DNA of 64,000 nucleotides, from positions 868,001-932,000 of the forward strand of contig JADJWQ010000006.1 of the NCBI GenBank assembly GCA_016716265.1, read 5' to 3'. Of the stretch, positions 16,417 to 24,908 are shown one piece after another. Made by a program: the position numbers and the translations under genes. The DNA comes from Planctomycetota bacterium. Its GTDB lineage: Bacteria; Planctomycetota; UBA1135; UBA2386. Each line of letters opens with the position of its first letter. The stretch's first letter is position 1. The notes beneath the pieces are model-generated. The model was not told where the DNA came from. It searched no databases and was given only the letters and a program-made list of their open reading frames with translations.

Positions 16417-18150
16417 TCACGCGTCGTCGCGGTGGTCCCGGCAGGCGGGCGGTGCCCGGCCAGCGTCGCGTAGCGACTCGTCGAGCGGCGGTGCCGCGTC
16501 GACGTCGAAGGCGGTCCGCACCGTGTCCCACTCGGTGACGAGCCACGCCTGCACGGTGCTGGGCGCACCCCAGAACAGGAGCTCGGCGCTGTCATTGCTC
16601 CACGTCCGCCTGGGCAGGCGGCGCAGCGGACGCCCGGTCTGGTCGAGCGCGTGCAACAGCGTGAGCTCGCCCTCGCTCAGCAGCCAGCCGAGGTCGAACG
16701 GCGAATCGGAGTCGGGGGGCTCGAGCTGCAGCGTCACGCGCGGCCCGTCGAAGTCCGCGCGCAGCCCGCACGGGGACGGCGCGCCGGCGGTCAGCGTCAC
16801 GCGCGCGAGCCGCAGCGGGTAGCGCACGGTGACCTCCCCGCGCATGCGCGCGACGGACTCCGGCCGCTCGGCGCCCTCGAACGAGAAGCGGTGGCACGCG
16901 AGCGCTCGGGACGAACCGCAGCCATAGGGCTGCGCCGACACGACGTCGCCCGCAGCGTCGACCGCGCTCGCCTCGTCGAGGTCGATGCGCGCGAGCGCGC
17001 TGTTGTCGCAGCGCGGCAGGTGCACGTGCAGCTCGCTCTGGTTGAACTCGAACGAGCTGGTCATGCGGCCGGCGGTCAGCTCGAGCGTCCCGAGGTCCGC
17101 CGGCGTCAGCGCTGCGAAGGTCGGCTCCGGCGGTGGCGGCAGGTAGCGCGGTGCGGCCGGCGACGGCCAGCAGCCGTCCGCGGCGGGCTCCGGGGCCGCG
17201 GACGCCGAGATGTCGATGCGCCGCTCCAGGGTCGCGGCGGCGACGACGACCTCGACGCTCGCCAGCGTGCCCGCGAACCGCACGTCGCCGGTCCAGGTCC
17301 GGTGCCCGTGCTGCGATTGCGACTCGCGCTCCCGCAGGCGGGCGCCGGTCGCGTCACGGCCGATCACGACCCGCGGCAGGTCGGTGTCGGCGCCCTCGAT
17401 GGTCACGCGCGCGCAGTCGTTCTGCAGCGTCTCCAGGGTGACCGCGACGTCGCCGTCGGAGCGCTTCTCGCCCACGTCACCCGGAGTGAACGGAAACCGC
17501 CGCAATCGCGAGGCCACGGCGATCGCGCAGGTTCCCGTGGCGGTGACCAGGTCCTCGTCCGGCTCGACCGCCAGCTTCAGCTCGCTCCGGCTGCTGCCGT
17601 CGGAGTCGATGCGCCCCGCGAACGGTCCCGCGTCCGCGTCGTCGACCGGCTCGACGGCGACCGCACCGGACGCGGTCGCCGCCGAGGTCCAGTGCGGCCG
17701 TGCCGTGGCGAGCTCGAAGTTCGGCAGCACGAACAGATCGCCCTCGATCCGCTGCTCGTCGCCCCACCGGTGTTCGAAGAAGAAGCTCCGCGACAGCACC
17801 TCCAATGCCGCATCGAGCGTCGCGTCGTCGATGTCGTCGAGCGCCGGCCGCGGGTCGTACTCGCTCGCGACCGCGCCCTCGCTCGGTGCGAGCCCCTGCT
17901 CGAACGACTCTCTCATCCCGACGAAGAAGCCGAGCCCCTGCACGAACTCGGCGATCGACGCCTCGCTCGCCGCCGCCTGCCCGACCACGTCGAGCTCCGG
18001 ATCGAGCCGCTCGCGCAGCTCGAAGAAGTCGATCGCGCGGTCGACGAAGTCACGCCGGAACGCGGCATCGGCGAACGCCGCCGCGAGCTCGGGGGAGGAC
18101 GGGTCGACGCTCTCGCCGGCCGCCAGGCGCTGCAGGATCGAATCGATCAT
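16417..18150 (-). CDS. Protein of unknown function, probably cytoplasmic
   Basis: A 577-residue protein that I do not recognise. It has no signal peptide or membrane segment. The N-terminal 130 residues are helical and acidic; the rest is beta-rich with many short polar strands (for instance VTLETLQNDCARVTIEG and ELTAGRMTSSFEF). A Pro-rich break (YLPPPPEPTF) near the middle suggests two domains. The ATG at 18148-18150 has a strong GAGGAG Shine-Dalgarno upstream on the minus strand. It is divergent from the CE15 esterase gene. Confidence 0.75.
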   Translation of the reverse strand: MIDSILQRLAAGESVDPSSPELAAAFADAAFRRDFVDRAIDFFELRERLDPELDVVGQAAASEASIAEFVQGLGFFVGMRESFEQGLAPSEGAVASEYDPRPALDDIDDATLDAALEVLSRSFFFEHRWGDEQRIEGDLFVLPNFELATARPHWTSAATASGAVAVEPVDDADAGPFAGRIDSDGSSRSELKLAVEPDEDLVTATGTCAIAVASRLRRFPFTPGDVGEKRSDGDVAVTLETLQNDCARVTIEGADTDLPRVVIGRDATGARLRERESQSQHGHRTWTGDVRFAGTLASVEVVVAAATLERRIDISASAAPEPAADGCWPSPAAPRYLPPPPEPTFAALTPADLGTLELTAGRMTSSFEFNQSELHVHLPRCDNSALARIDLDEASAVDAAGDVVSAQPYGCGSSRALACHRFSFEGAERPESVARMRGEVTVRYPLRLARVTLTAGAPSPCGLRADFDGPRVTLQLEPPDSDSPFDLGWLLSEGELTLLHALDQTGRPLRRLPRRTWSNDSAELLFWGAPSTVQAWLVTEWDTVRTAFDVDAAPPLDESLRDAGRAPPACRDHRDDA

Positions 18151-18272
18151 CGCGGAGCTCCTCGTGGTCGCGCCGCGACCGCGGCACGGCCGCCCCGGAA
18201 CGGGCCAACCCCAGCGTCGCTCGACGCGTACCGCAGCATAGCGAGCCCGGCACCCGGCGGTAGGCTTGCACC

Positions 18273-19547
18273 GTGCGCACGTTGATCCTGACGACCCTCC
18301 TCGCCCTGACGCACACCGCGACGGCGCAGGAGCCGAACTACGACGAGGCCCGCGTGCCGGCATTCGATCTGCCCGACCCGTTGGTGCGGCAGGACGGCAC
18401 GCGCGTCGTCGACGCTGCCGGATGGCCGGCACGGCGCGCCGAGCTGCTCGCGCTGTTCGAGCAGCACGTCTACGGGCGGCTGCCCGACCACGACCTCGCG
18501 CTCGACGTCGAGGTGGTCGACACCGACGACACCGCGCTCGGCGGCCGCGCGACGCGGCGCCAGCTCGTCGTACGCCTCGGCTCGGGCGAGCGCGCGGTCG
18601 CGATCGAGCTGCTCGTCTATGCGCCGAACGATCGCGACGGCCCGGCAGCCACCTTCCTCGGCCTGAACTTCAAGGGCAACCACACCGTCCACGCCGATCC
18701 CGCGATCCGCATCCCGACCTCGTGGCTGGCCGACGATGCCGGGTTCGGTGTGGAGGACCACCGCGCGAGCGACGCGGGCCGCGGCCGCCGCGCGCGCCGC
18801 TGGCCGGTCGAACACATCGTCGAGCGCGGCTACGCGTTCGCGACCGCCTACTATGGCGACATCGATCCCGACTTCGACGACGGCTTCCGGAACGGGGTGC
18901 ACGCGCTCGTCGACGAACAACGCGACGGCGCGTCGTGGGGATCGATCGGCGCGTGGGCGTTCGGTCTGTCGCGCCTGCTCGACGCGCTCGCGACGCTGCC
19001 CGAGGTGGACGCCGCGCGCGTCGCGGTCGTCGGCCACTCGCGCCTCGGCAAGACGGCATTGTGGGCCGGTGCGACCGATCCTCGCTTCGCCCTCGTCATC
19101 TCGAACGACTCGGGCTGCGGCGGTGCCGCGCTGTCGCGCCGGCGCTACGGCGAGACGGTCGCCGCGATCACGCGACGCTTCCCGCATTGGTTCTGCGCGC
19201 GCTATGCGAGCTACGCCGGCGCCGAGGATGCACTGCCGGTCGACCAGCACGAGCTGATCGCAGCGATCGCACCGCGGCCGGTCTACGTCGCGAGCGCGGA
19301 GCAGGACCGCTGGGCCGACCCGCGCGGCGAGTTCCTCGCGGCGCGCGCGGCCGAGCCGGTCTACGCGCTGTTCGGACTGCCGGGGCTCGGCACCGATGCG
19401 CTCCCCGAGCCGGGCACGGCGTCCACCGCGGGGCGGATCGGCTATCACCTGCGCAGCGGCACGCACGACCTGACGCACGAGGACTGGGAGCACTTCCTCG
19501 AGTTCGCGGACCGCCATCTGCGCGCGCGCCCGTCGGACCGGCGCTGA
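18273..19547 (+). CDS. Carbohydrate esterase family 15-like (glucuronoyl methylesterase-type) secreted hydrolase
   Basis: A 424-residue alpha/beta hydrolase with a signal peptide (LILTTLLALTHTATAQ). The CE15 nucleophile motif GHSRLGK is present with Ser256, followed by FALVISNDSGCGGAALSRR and later APRPVYVASAEQDRWADP. His398 in GTHDLTHEDW is the likely catalytic His. CE15 enzymes cleave glucuronoyl esters that link lignin to xylan, or related uronate esters. The start is GTG. No polysaccharide-degrading partners sit next to it, so the natural substrate is open. Confidence 0.87.
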   Translation: MRTLILTTLLALTHTATAQEPNYDEARVPAFDLPDPLVRQDGTRVVDAAGWPARRAELLALFEQHVYGRLPDHDLALDVEVVDTDDTALGGRATRRQLVVRLGSGERAVAIELLVYAPNDRDGPAATFLGLNFKGNHTVHADPAIRIPTSWLADDAGFGVEDHRASDAGRGRRARRWPVEHIVERGYAFATAYYGDIDPDFDDGFRNGVHALVDEQRDGASWGSIGAWAFGLSRLLDALATLPEVDAARVAVVGHSRLGKTALWAGATDPRFALVISNDSGCGGAALSRRRYGETVAAITRRFPHWFCARYASYAGAEDALPVDQHELIAAIAPRPVYVASAEQDRWADPRGEFLAARAAEPVYALFGLPGLGTDALPEPGTASTAGRIGYHLRSGTHDLTHEDWEHFLEFADRHLRARPSDRR

Positions 19548-19639
19548 GGCCGCCGGTGTCGCCGCTCCGGCCACCGGAAACCCGGGGCGGTGGCGGCCGG
19601 GCGCGGCTACGCTGACCTCGCGAGATCGGACCCGGAGCC

Positions 19640-20242
19640 ATGCCCCGCCACTCCCAACGCACGCTGCTCACGCTCGCCGCGCTGTGCGCGGCGTGCGCCG
19701 CCCCGCTCGACCGGCCGTGGCGCGGGACCGTGACGACCGCCGGCCTCTATGTCGACGCGGACGCCGGCACGGCGGGCGTCCGCGACCTGCAGGGCAGCGC
19801 CGCGAGCACGTCGGCGTCGCTCACCTACGCGCCGGGCGGCGGGCCGATCGAGTTCGGGCCGCGCATCGGGGTCAGCAGCGCGACGGTCGACGAGGGGTCG
19901 TGGGCGAGCGGCACCGATGTGCAATCGACTTCGTTCGTCTACGGCGGCGTCGTGCGCGCGTGGCTCGGCGCGCCGGACGCACCGGTGCGCGGCTTCGTCG
20001 AGGGCTTCGCCGGCGGACACGCGACCGACCTCGACGTGCAGGTCTACGACTTCCCGACCAGCCGGGTGGGCGATGCGAGCGACACCGGCTTCCACGCCGG
20101 CGCGACGGCCGGTGTGTCGACCCGCGTCGCCGGGGACGCGGCGCTGCTGTTCGGCATCACCTGGGAGCACTACCGGTTCGCGGAGCTCGACGCCGACGCC
20201 GACGGGTTCGGCGTGCTGCTCGGCTTCACCGGCCGGTTCTGA
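19640..20242 (+). CDS. Small outer-membrane beta-barrel-like exported protein
   Basis: A 200-residue protein with a signal peptide (LLTLAALCAACAAP; possible but poor lipobox). The remainder is alternating short beta strands ending in LLGFTGRF, with a terminal Phe as in outer-membrane barrel proteins. It resembles eight-stranded OmpA/PagP-size barrels in length only. No family is recognised. It stands alone, about 90 bases after the CE15 gene. Confidence 0.65.
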   Translation: MPRHSQRTLLTLAALCAACAAPLDRPWRGTVTTAGLYVDADAGTAGVRDLQGSAASTSASLTYAPGGGPIEFGPRIGVSSATVDEGSWASGTDVQSTSFVYGGVVRAWLGAPDAPVRGFVEGFAGGHATDLDVQVYDFPTSRVGDASDTGFHAGATAGVSTRVAGDAALLFGITWEHYRFAELDADADGFGVLLGFTGRF

Positions 20243-20340
20243 GATCGGCGCGGCCGCGCTGTGGGTAGTGCCCGCGCCGCCGCGCGTGAACCCGCCCTAC
20301 CCCGTGTCCGTTGACGGGGCGGCTGCTACCCTGCCCGACG

Positions 20341-21363
20341 ATGAGCGAACGACGATGCTGCACCACCCCGCTCGGGGTGCTCCTGTTCGCGGCGATCGTC
20401 TGCGGGTGCACGCGGGACGACGCCGGCGGCGGCGCGGGACCCGGGCTGCCGCAGCGCCACGACGTCGAGGCGAGCTGGTTCCAGTCCTTCCCCGACGCCG
20501 GCACCCGCTACGCGTTCGGTGCGCTGGTGCGCGGGTTCTTCCTGAAGAGCGGCATCGACACCGACCTGACCGAGGACGGCGTGCTGGTGCTGCCGAAGAC
20601 GCACGAGGAGCACCGCCTCGACGAGCTGGCCGCGAAGTGCGCCGCGCTGCCGCGCAGCGGCTGGGAGGATGCGATCGCCGCGCACTTCGGCGAGCTGTCG
20701 TCGATCGCGCGCGCGGCCGAGCGCCGCACGACGCCGGCCTGGGACGACGCGAAGCCGCGGCTGCGCCTGCGCATCCACACCGACGAGTTCCTCGCGGCCG
20801 CCGGCGTCGACGCGAGCGACGTCGTGTGCCGGCGCGACCTGCCCGGGCTGACGACCTGCGTCGTCCTCGACGACGAGGCGACCGCGCTGGTCGTCCCGCG
20901 CACCGACCTCGAGGCCTGGGGGCGGCCGATCGAAGCGGTGTTCGAGATCGCGCTCGCCAATACGCGTGCCGCCCTCGACGGCGTGCTCGAGCTCGGCTCC
21001 CACGACGTGCCGGGGCTCGGCGCGCTGCGCGTGGTGACCGGCGACTCGTTCTTCACCGCGGCCGCGGTGCTGTGGCTCGATGCGTGGCCCGAGCTGATCG
21101 GCACGCACGGCACGCTGGTCGCCGTGCCCTGGCGCCGCGCGATCTTCGCGTGGCCGATCGACGATGCGAAGCAGCTCGAGACGCTGGTGCCCGCGCTGTA
21201 CCGCTACGCCGAGAAGATCGTCGAGACGCACCAGGACGTGGTCGGGCCGACGGTCTACTGGCGCAAGCCGGGCGGCGGCTTCGCCCGCTTCCGCATCAGC
21301 GAGAACGACGCCGGGCAGCTCGAGATCGTCCCACCGCGCGACCTCGTCGAGCTGCTGCGTTGA
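20341..21363 (+). CDS. Lipoprotein with DUF1444 (YtpQ)-like domain
   Basis: A 340-residue protein that begins with a lipoprotein signal: LLFAAIVCGC, with Cys at the expected place. The middle (RLRLRIHTDEFL, LPGLTTCVVLDDE, WGRPIEAVFEIALANTRAAL) follows the pattern of DUF1444/YtpQ proteins, whose role is unknown. The ATG at 20341 is used; an ATG ten codons earlier is weaker. It lies 36 bases before the flavodoxin-fold gene and may be cotranscribed. The DUF call is from pattern memory. Confidence 0.65.
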   Translation: MSERRCCTTPLGVLLFAAIVCGCTRDDAGGGAGPGLPQRHDVEASWFQSFPDAGTRYAFGALVRGFFLKSGIDTDLTEDGVLVLPKTHEEHRLDELAAKCAALPRSGWEDAIAAHFGELSSIARAAERRTTPAWDDAKPRLRLRIHTDEFLAAAGVDASDVVCRRDLPGLTTCVVLDDEATALVVPRTDLEAWGRPIEAVFEIALANTRAALDGVLELGSHDVPGLGALRVVTGDSFFTAAAVLWLDAWPELIGTHGTLVAVPWRRAIFAWPIDDAKQLETLVPALYRYAEKIVETHQDVVGPTVYWRKPGGGFARFRISENDAGQLEIVPPRDLVELLR

Positions 21364-21399
21364 GCGGCACCGGATCGCGGCGGTACGATCGCGGCCGCG

Positions 21400-21975
21400 A
21401 TGCGCGTCACGATCGTCGACGGCCATCCCGATCCGCAGAGCTTCTGTCGCGCGCTGGCCGACCGCTACGAGGCCGGGCTCGCCGCCGCGCGCTGCGAGGT
21501 GCGGCGGCTCGACCTGCGCGCGCTGCACTTCGACCCGCTGCTGCGCGCCGGCTACCGCGAGCGCCAGGAGCTGGAGCCGGACCTGCTGCGCGCCCAGCAG
21601 GACATCGGCTGGTGCCAGCACCTCGCGCTGGTCACGCCGGTGTGGTGGGGTTCGACGCCCGCGTTGCTGAAGGGCTTCCTCGACCGTTGTTTCCTGCCGG
21701 GCTGGGCATTCCGCTACCACGACGGCGACCCGTTCTGGGATCGGCTGCTCGCCGGGCGCAGCGCGCGGCTGATCGTCACGTCCGACGCGCCGACCCTGTT
21801 CAACCTGCTCGCCTACCGGAACAGTCCGGTCGTCGCATTGCGCAAGATGGTGCTCGGCTTCTGCGGCTTCCGGCCGGTGCGGGTGACCGCGTTCGGTGGC
21901 ATCCGCCGCAGTGACGCCGAGCGGCGCGCGCGGATGTTGGAGCGCGTCGAGGCGCTCGGCCGTCGCGCCCGGTGA
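21400..21975 (+). CDS. NAD(P)H-dependent FMN oxidoreductase, flavodoxin_2 family
   Basis: A 191-residue flavodoxin-fold protein. It starts with VTIVDGHPDPQSFC, the phosphate-binding loop of the family, and continues with LVTPVWWGSTPALLKGFLDRCFLPGWAF, the conserved P-W-W/S-P-x-x-LKG region. Members reduce quinones or other acceptors using FMN or FAD. No partner gene hints at the substrate. Confidence 0.87.
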   Translation: MRVTIVDGHPDPQSFCRALADRYEAGLAAARCEVRRLDLRALHFDPLLRAGYRERQELEPDLLRAQQDIGWCQHLALVTPVWWGSTPALLKGFLDRCFLPGWAFRYHDGDPFWDRLLAGRSARLIVTSDAPTLFNLLAYRNSPVVALRKMVLGFCGFRPVRVTAFGGIRRSDAERRARMLERVEALGRRAR

Positions 21976-22021
21976 CCGCGGCCCGGATCCGTGCCACACT
22001 GCGGATCGACCCCCGCTTCAC

Positions 22022-22037
22022 GCGTGCTTCAGCACGC
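22022..22037 (+). promoter_or_regulatory. Leader hairpin 1 of the PepSY gene
   Basis: GCGTGC and GCACGC form a perfect six-pair stem around a TTCA loop, 44 bases before the PepSY start. There is no T-tract after it, so it is not a normal intrinsic terminator. Confidence 0.5.
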
Positions 22038-22050
22038 CGCGCCACGCTGC

Positions 22051-22075
22051 GACCTCCACGACGACCGAGGAGGTC
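22051..22075 (+). promoter_or_regulatory. Leader hairpin 2, covering the PepSY Shine-Dalgarno
   Basis: GACCTCC (22051-22057) and GGAGGTC (22069-22075) can form a perfect seven-pair stem with an 11-base loop. The 3' arm holds most of the near-consensus Shine-Dalgarno GAGGAGGT at 22067-22074, seven bases before the ATG. In the folded form the ribosome site would be hidden, so translation may depend on opening of this stem. The fold is read by eye. Confidence 0.55.
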
Positions 22076-22081
22076 CCCAAC

Positions 22082-22837
22082 ATGCAGTTGATCCCCACGC
22101 TTCTGTCGACCACCGTCCTGCTCGGCGGCACCGCTGCCGGCATCCTGAGCCTCGATTCCTCCGCCGCGCGGCCGCAGGACCCGCGCGACGCGGTGCTGGC
22201 GACGAAGATCGAGCTGCGCGAGGCGATCCGCATCGCGCTCGACGCGCGGCCGGGCACGGCGGTCGAGGCCGAGCTCGAGTCGACCGGCGACGAGCACGAG
22301 GAAGCGGAAGAGCACGAGGAAGGCGAGGAGCACGAGCACGAGGGCGGCCAGCTGGTCTACGAGATCGTGATCCTGGCGGGCGACGAGCTCTACGAGGTGA
22401 CCGTCGACCCGCAATCCGGCAAGGTGCTGGGCAACGAGGAGGACGACGACGCCGAGGAGGAGGAGGTGGCGGAGTTCCGCCGCGTGCTGCGGCACACCGA
22501 GAAGTCGCTCGCCGAGCTGGTCGGCGCGGCGCAGGAGGTGATCCACGGCAAGGCCGTCACCGCGAAGCTCGAGATCGACGACGGCCAGCCGGTCTGCGAG
22601 GTCGTGCTCGCGCACTCGCGCTACCTGATCGAGGTCGACGTCGAGGGCCGCGCCGGTCACATCGTCGATCTCGAGCTCTACGACGAGCTCGGCGGCGAGG
22701 AGGGTGAGCACCACGGCCGCGGCGGTGACGAGGACGACGACGAGGAGGCCGAAGAGGACGAGGAGCACGAGCATCCTCACGGCCACCGCGGCGAGGGCGA
22801 CGACGACGACGATGACGATGACGACGACGGGCGCTGA
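22082..22837 (+). CDS. Exported double-PepSY protein with acidic/His-rich segments
   Basis: A 251-residue exported protein: signal peptide at 1-31, first PepSY domain at about 38-118 and second at about 140-205. A Glu/His-rich loop (EHEEGEEHEHEGG) interrupts the first domain, and the last 45 residues are nearly all Asp, Glu, His and Gly, ending in a run of Asp. PepSY domains often sit in periplasmic partners or inhibitors of sensor kinases; the acidic/His tails suggest metal binding. It has a strong Shine-Dalgarno and lies 27 bases before the response regulator, so it is likely part of that operon. Confidence 0.88.
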   Translation: MQLIPTLLSTTVLLGGTAAGILSLDSSAARPQDPRDAVLATKIELREAIRIALDARPGTAVEAELESTGDEHEEAEEHEEGEEHEHEGGQLVYEIVILAGDELYEVTVDPQSGKVLGNEEDDDAEEEEVAEFRRVLRHTEKSLAELVGAAQEVIHGKAVTAKLEIDDGQPVCEVVLAHSRYLIEVDVEGRAGHIVDLELYDELGGEEGEHHGRGGDEDDDEEAEEDEEHEHPHGHRGEGDDDDDDDDDDGR

Positions 22838-22864
22838 GCGGATGGCCACCGCGGAGGCGGCCCG

Positions 22865-23551
22865 GTGACGCGCCTCCTGCTGGTCGAGGACGAGCTCGCG
22901 CTGGCGCGCGCGATGGCGGTCGGCCTGCGCGACGTCGGCTACGTCGTCGACGAGGCCCACGACGGCGAGGAGGCGCTCGCCGGCGCCCGCAGCGGACTGT
23001 ACGACGCGATCGTCCTCGACCTGCGCCTGCCCGGCGTCAGCGGGCTCGAGGTGCTGCGCGCGCTGCGCGAGCGCGGCGACCGGATCCCGGTGCTCGTCGT
23101 CACGGCCTGCGACACGACGCAGGAGGTCGTCGCGGGCCTCGACGCCGGCGCCGACGACTACGTCACCAAGCCGTTCGCGTTCGCGGAGCTGCTCGCGCGG
23201 CTGCGCGCATTGCTGCGCCGGAGCGCGGCGAGCAACCCGGGCGCCGAGGGCCGGCTCCGCACCGGCGACCTCGAGCTCGACCCGACCCAGCTCCGCGCCT
23301 GGCGCGACGGGCGCGAGCTCGGGCTGAGCAACCTCGAGTACCGGCTGCTCGAGCACCTCGTCCGTCACGCGGGGCGCGTGCAGAGCCGCGACCGCCTCGC
23401 CGCGGCGCTGTGGGAGACCGACGCGACGCCCGAGTCGAACGCTCTCGAGGTGCACGTGTCGTCGCTGCGGCGCAAGCTCGACCGCGGTACCGCGACGCGG
23501 ATGATCCATACCCGGCGCGGCGTCGGCTACCTGCTGGAGGTCGCGGAGTGA
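22865..23551 (+). CDS. OmpR/PhoB-family response regulator
   Basis: A 228-residue regulator. The receiver domain has the acidic pair at residues 8-9, phosphoacceptor Asp52 in IVLDLRLPG, Thr80 and Lys102 in TKPF. The C-terminal winged helix is complete, from LELDPTQLRAWRDG to the wing RGVGYLLE. The start is GTG. The stop overlaps the GTG of the kinase gene, so the two are cotranslated. The PepSY gene just upstream is the most likely functional partner or target. Confidence 0.95.
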   Translation: MTRLLLVEDELALARAMAVGLRDVGYVVDEAHDGEEALAGARSGLYDAIVLDLRLPGVSGLEVLRALRERGDRIPVLVVTACDTTQEVVAGLDAGADDYVTKPFAFAELLARLRALLRRSAASNPGAEGRLRTGDLELDPTQLRAWRDGRELGLSNLEYRLLEHLVRHAGRVQSRDRLAAALWETDATPESNALEVHVSSLRRKLDRGTATRMIHTRRGVGYLLEVAE

Positions 23552-24897
23552 GGCACCTGTCGCTCACCGCGCGGACCGCGCTGTGGTTCGTCGGCGTCGC
23601 CGCCCTGCTGCTCGCGGTGTTCAGCGTCGCGTCGTGGATCGCGGTCCGCACGGCGATGCTGGAGAGCCTGGACGAGCAGCTCGCGGCGCGTGCGCAGGCG
23701 ATCATCGCATTGTGCGAATGGGACCGCGGCCAGGTGGAGTGCGAGGCGACGCCGGAGATCGCGGCGCGCCTCGGCGCCGGACCGGACGCGGGCATCGCGC
23801 TGTGGACCCTGCCGGACCGTGAGCCGCTGCTGGTCGAGGGTGCGCCGGTCGCGGCCGCCGCGATCCCGGCGCAGCCCCCGCTGCGCACGCAGCTCGACAG
23901 CGTCGGCGACTGGCGCGTGCGCGCGGCATTCGCCGCGATCGCCAACCACCGCGACGACCCGCCCGCACCGCCCGACGCCGGCGTGCTGGTCGTCACGACG
24001 GCCTCGCTGGCGCCGGTGCGCGCCCGCCTGCGCGAGCTCGGGCTGACGCTCGCCATCGAGGGGATCGCCTGCCTGCTGCTCGCGATCGGCCTCGGCGCAT
24101 TCGTGTCGCGGCGGGTCGTCGACCCGCTGCGCGCGCTCGGTGCCGCGGCACGCCGCGTCGCCGACGGTCGCGAGGCCGCGGTGCCGCGGCGCGGCACCGG
24201 CGACGAGATCGACCGGCTCGCGGACGTGCTCGACGTCGCGTTCGCGTCGCAACGGGCCGCTCTCGAGCGCCAGGCGCGCTTCACGGCCGACGCCGCGCAC
24301 GAGCTGCGCAATCCGATCGCGTCGATCCGCACCAGCGCAGAGGTCGCGCAGCGCGCCGAGCGAACGCCCGCCGAGCGCGCCGGGTTCCTCGACGACATCG
24401 CGCGGACCGCCGCGCGGATGGGCGCGACGGTCGAGGCTCTGCTCGAGCTGGCGCGCCTCGACGCCGGCGCACAGCCGCTGCGTACGGAGGACTGCGATCT
24501 GAGCGGGCTCGCCCGCGAGCTCGCCGCGAGCATCGGCGACGGGATCGACGTGCGCGGCGAGCCCGTGCACGTGCGCGGCGACCGGCGGCTGCTCGGCATC
24601 CTGATCGGCAATCTGCTCCACAATGCGGTGCGCTTCCGCGTCAGCCGCGTGGCGGTCGATGTTCGACGCGATCCCGACGGCACCGCGGAGCTGACCGTCA
24701 CCGACGACGGCCCAGGGGCCCGGGTCGCCGACCCGCAGGCCCTGTTCGAGCGCTTCCGCCGGCGCGAGCCGTCGCCAGCCGGCGCCGGTCTCGGCCTCGC
24801 GATCGTCGCCGAGATCGCGCACGCCCACGGCGGCGACGCGCGCTTCCTCGACGTCGCGCAGGGCGCCGCGGTCCGCGTGCGGCTGCCGGCCACCTGA
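23548..24897 (+). CDS. Sensor histidine kinase (HAMP, HisKA, HATPase)
   Basis: A 449-residue membrane kinase, partner of the regulator it overlaps. Helix 1 is at about 8-30, followed by a periplasmic domain to about 165 with a Cys pair (CEWDRGQVEC) that could form a disulfide or bind metal. Helix 2 leads into a HAMP region. The phospho-acceptor is His251 in AHELRNP. ATP-binding boxes are N (NLLHNAVRF), G1 (DDGPG) and G2 (AGAGLGLAIV). Spacing and order match the EnvZ/QseC class. The GTG start overlaps the regulator stop. Confidence 0.94.
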   Translation: MRHLSLTARTALWFVGVAALLLAVFSVASWIAVRTAMLESLDEQLAARAQAIIALCEWDRGQVECEATPEIAARLGAGPDAGIALWTLPDREPLLVEGAPVAAAAIPAQPPLRTQLDSVGDWRVRAAFAAIANHRDDPPAPPDAGVLVVTTASLAPVRARLRELGLTLAIEGIACLLLAIGLGAFVSRRVVDPLRALGAAARRVADGREAAVPRRGTGDEIDRLADVLDVAFASQRAALERQARFTADAAHELRNPIASIRTSAEVAQRAERTPAERAGFLDDIARTAARMGATVEALLELARLDAGAQPLRTEDCDLSGLARELAASIGDGIDVRGEPVHVRGDRRLLGILIGNLLHNAVRFRVSRVAVDVRRDPDGTAELTVTDDGPGARVADPQALFERFRRREPSPAGAGLGLAIVAEIAHAHGGDARFLDVAQGAAVRVRLPAT

Positions 24898-24908
24898 CCC
24901 GGCGCCGC

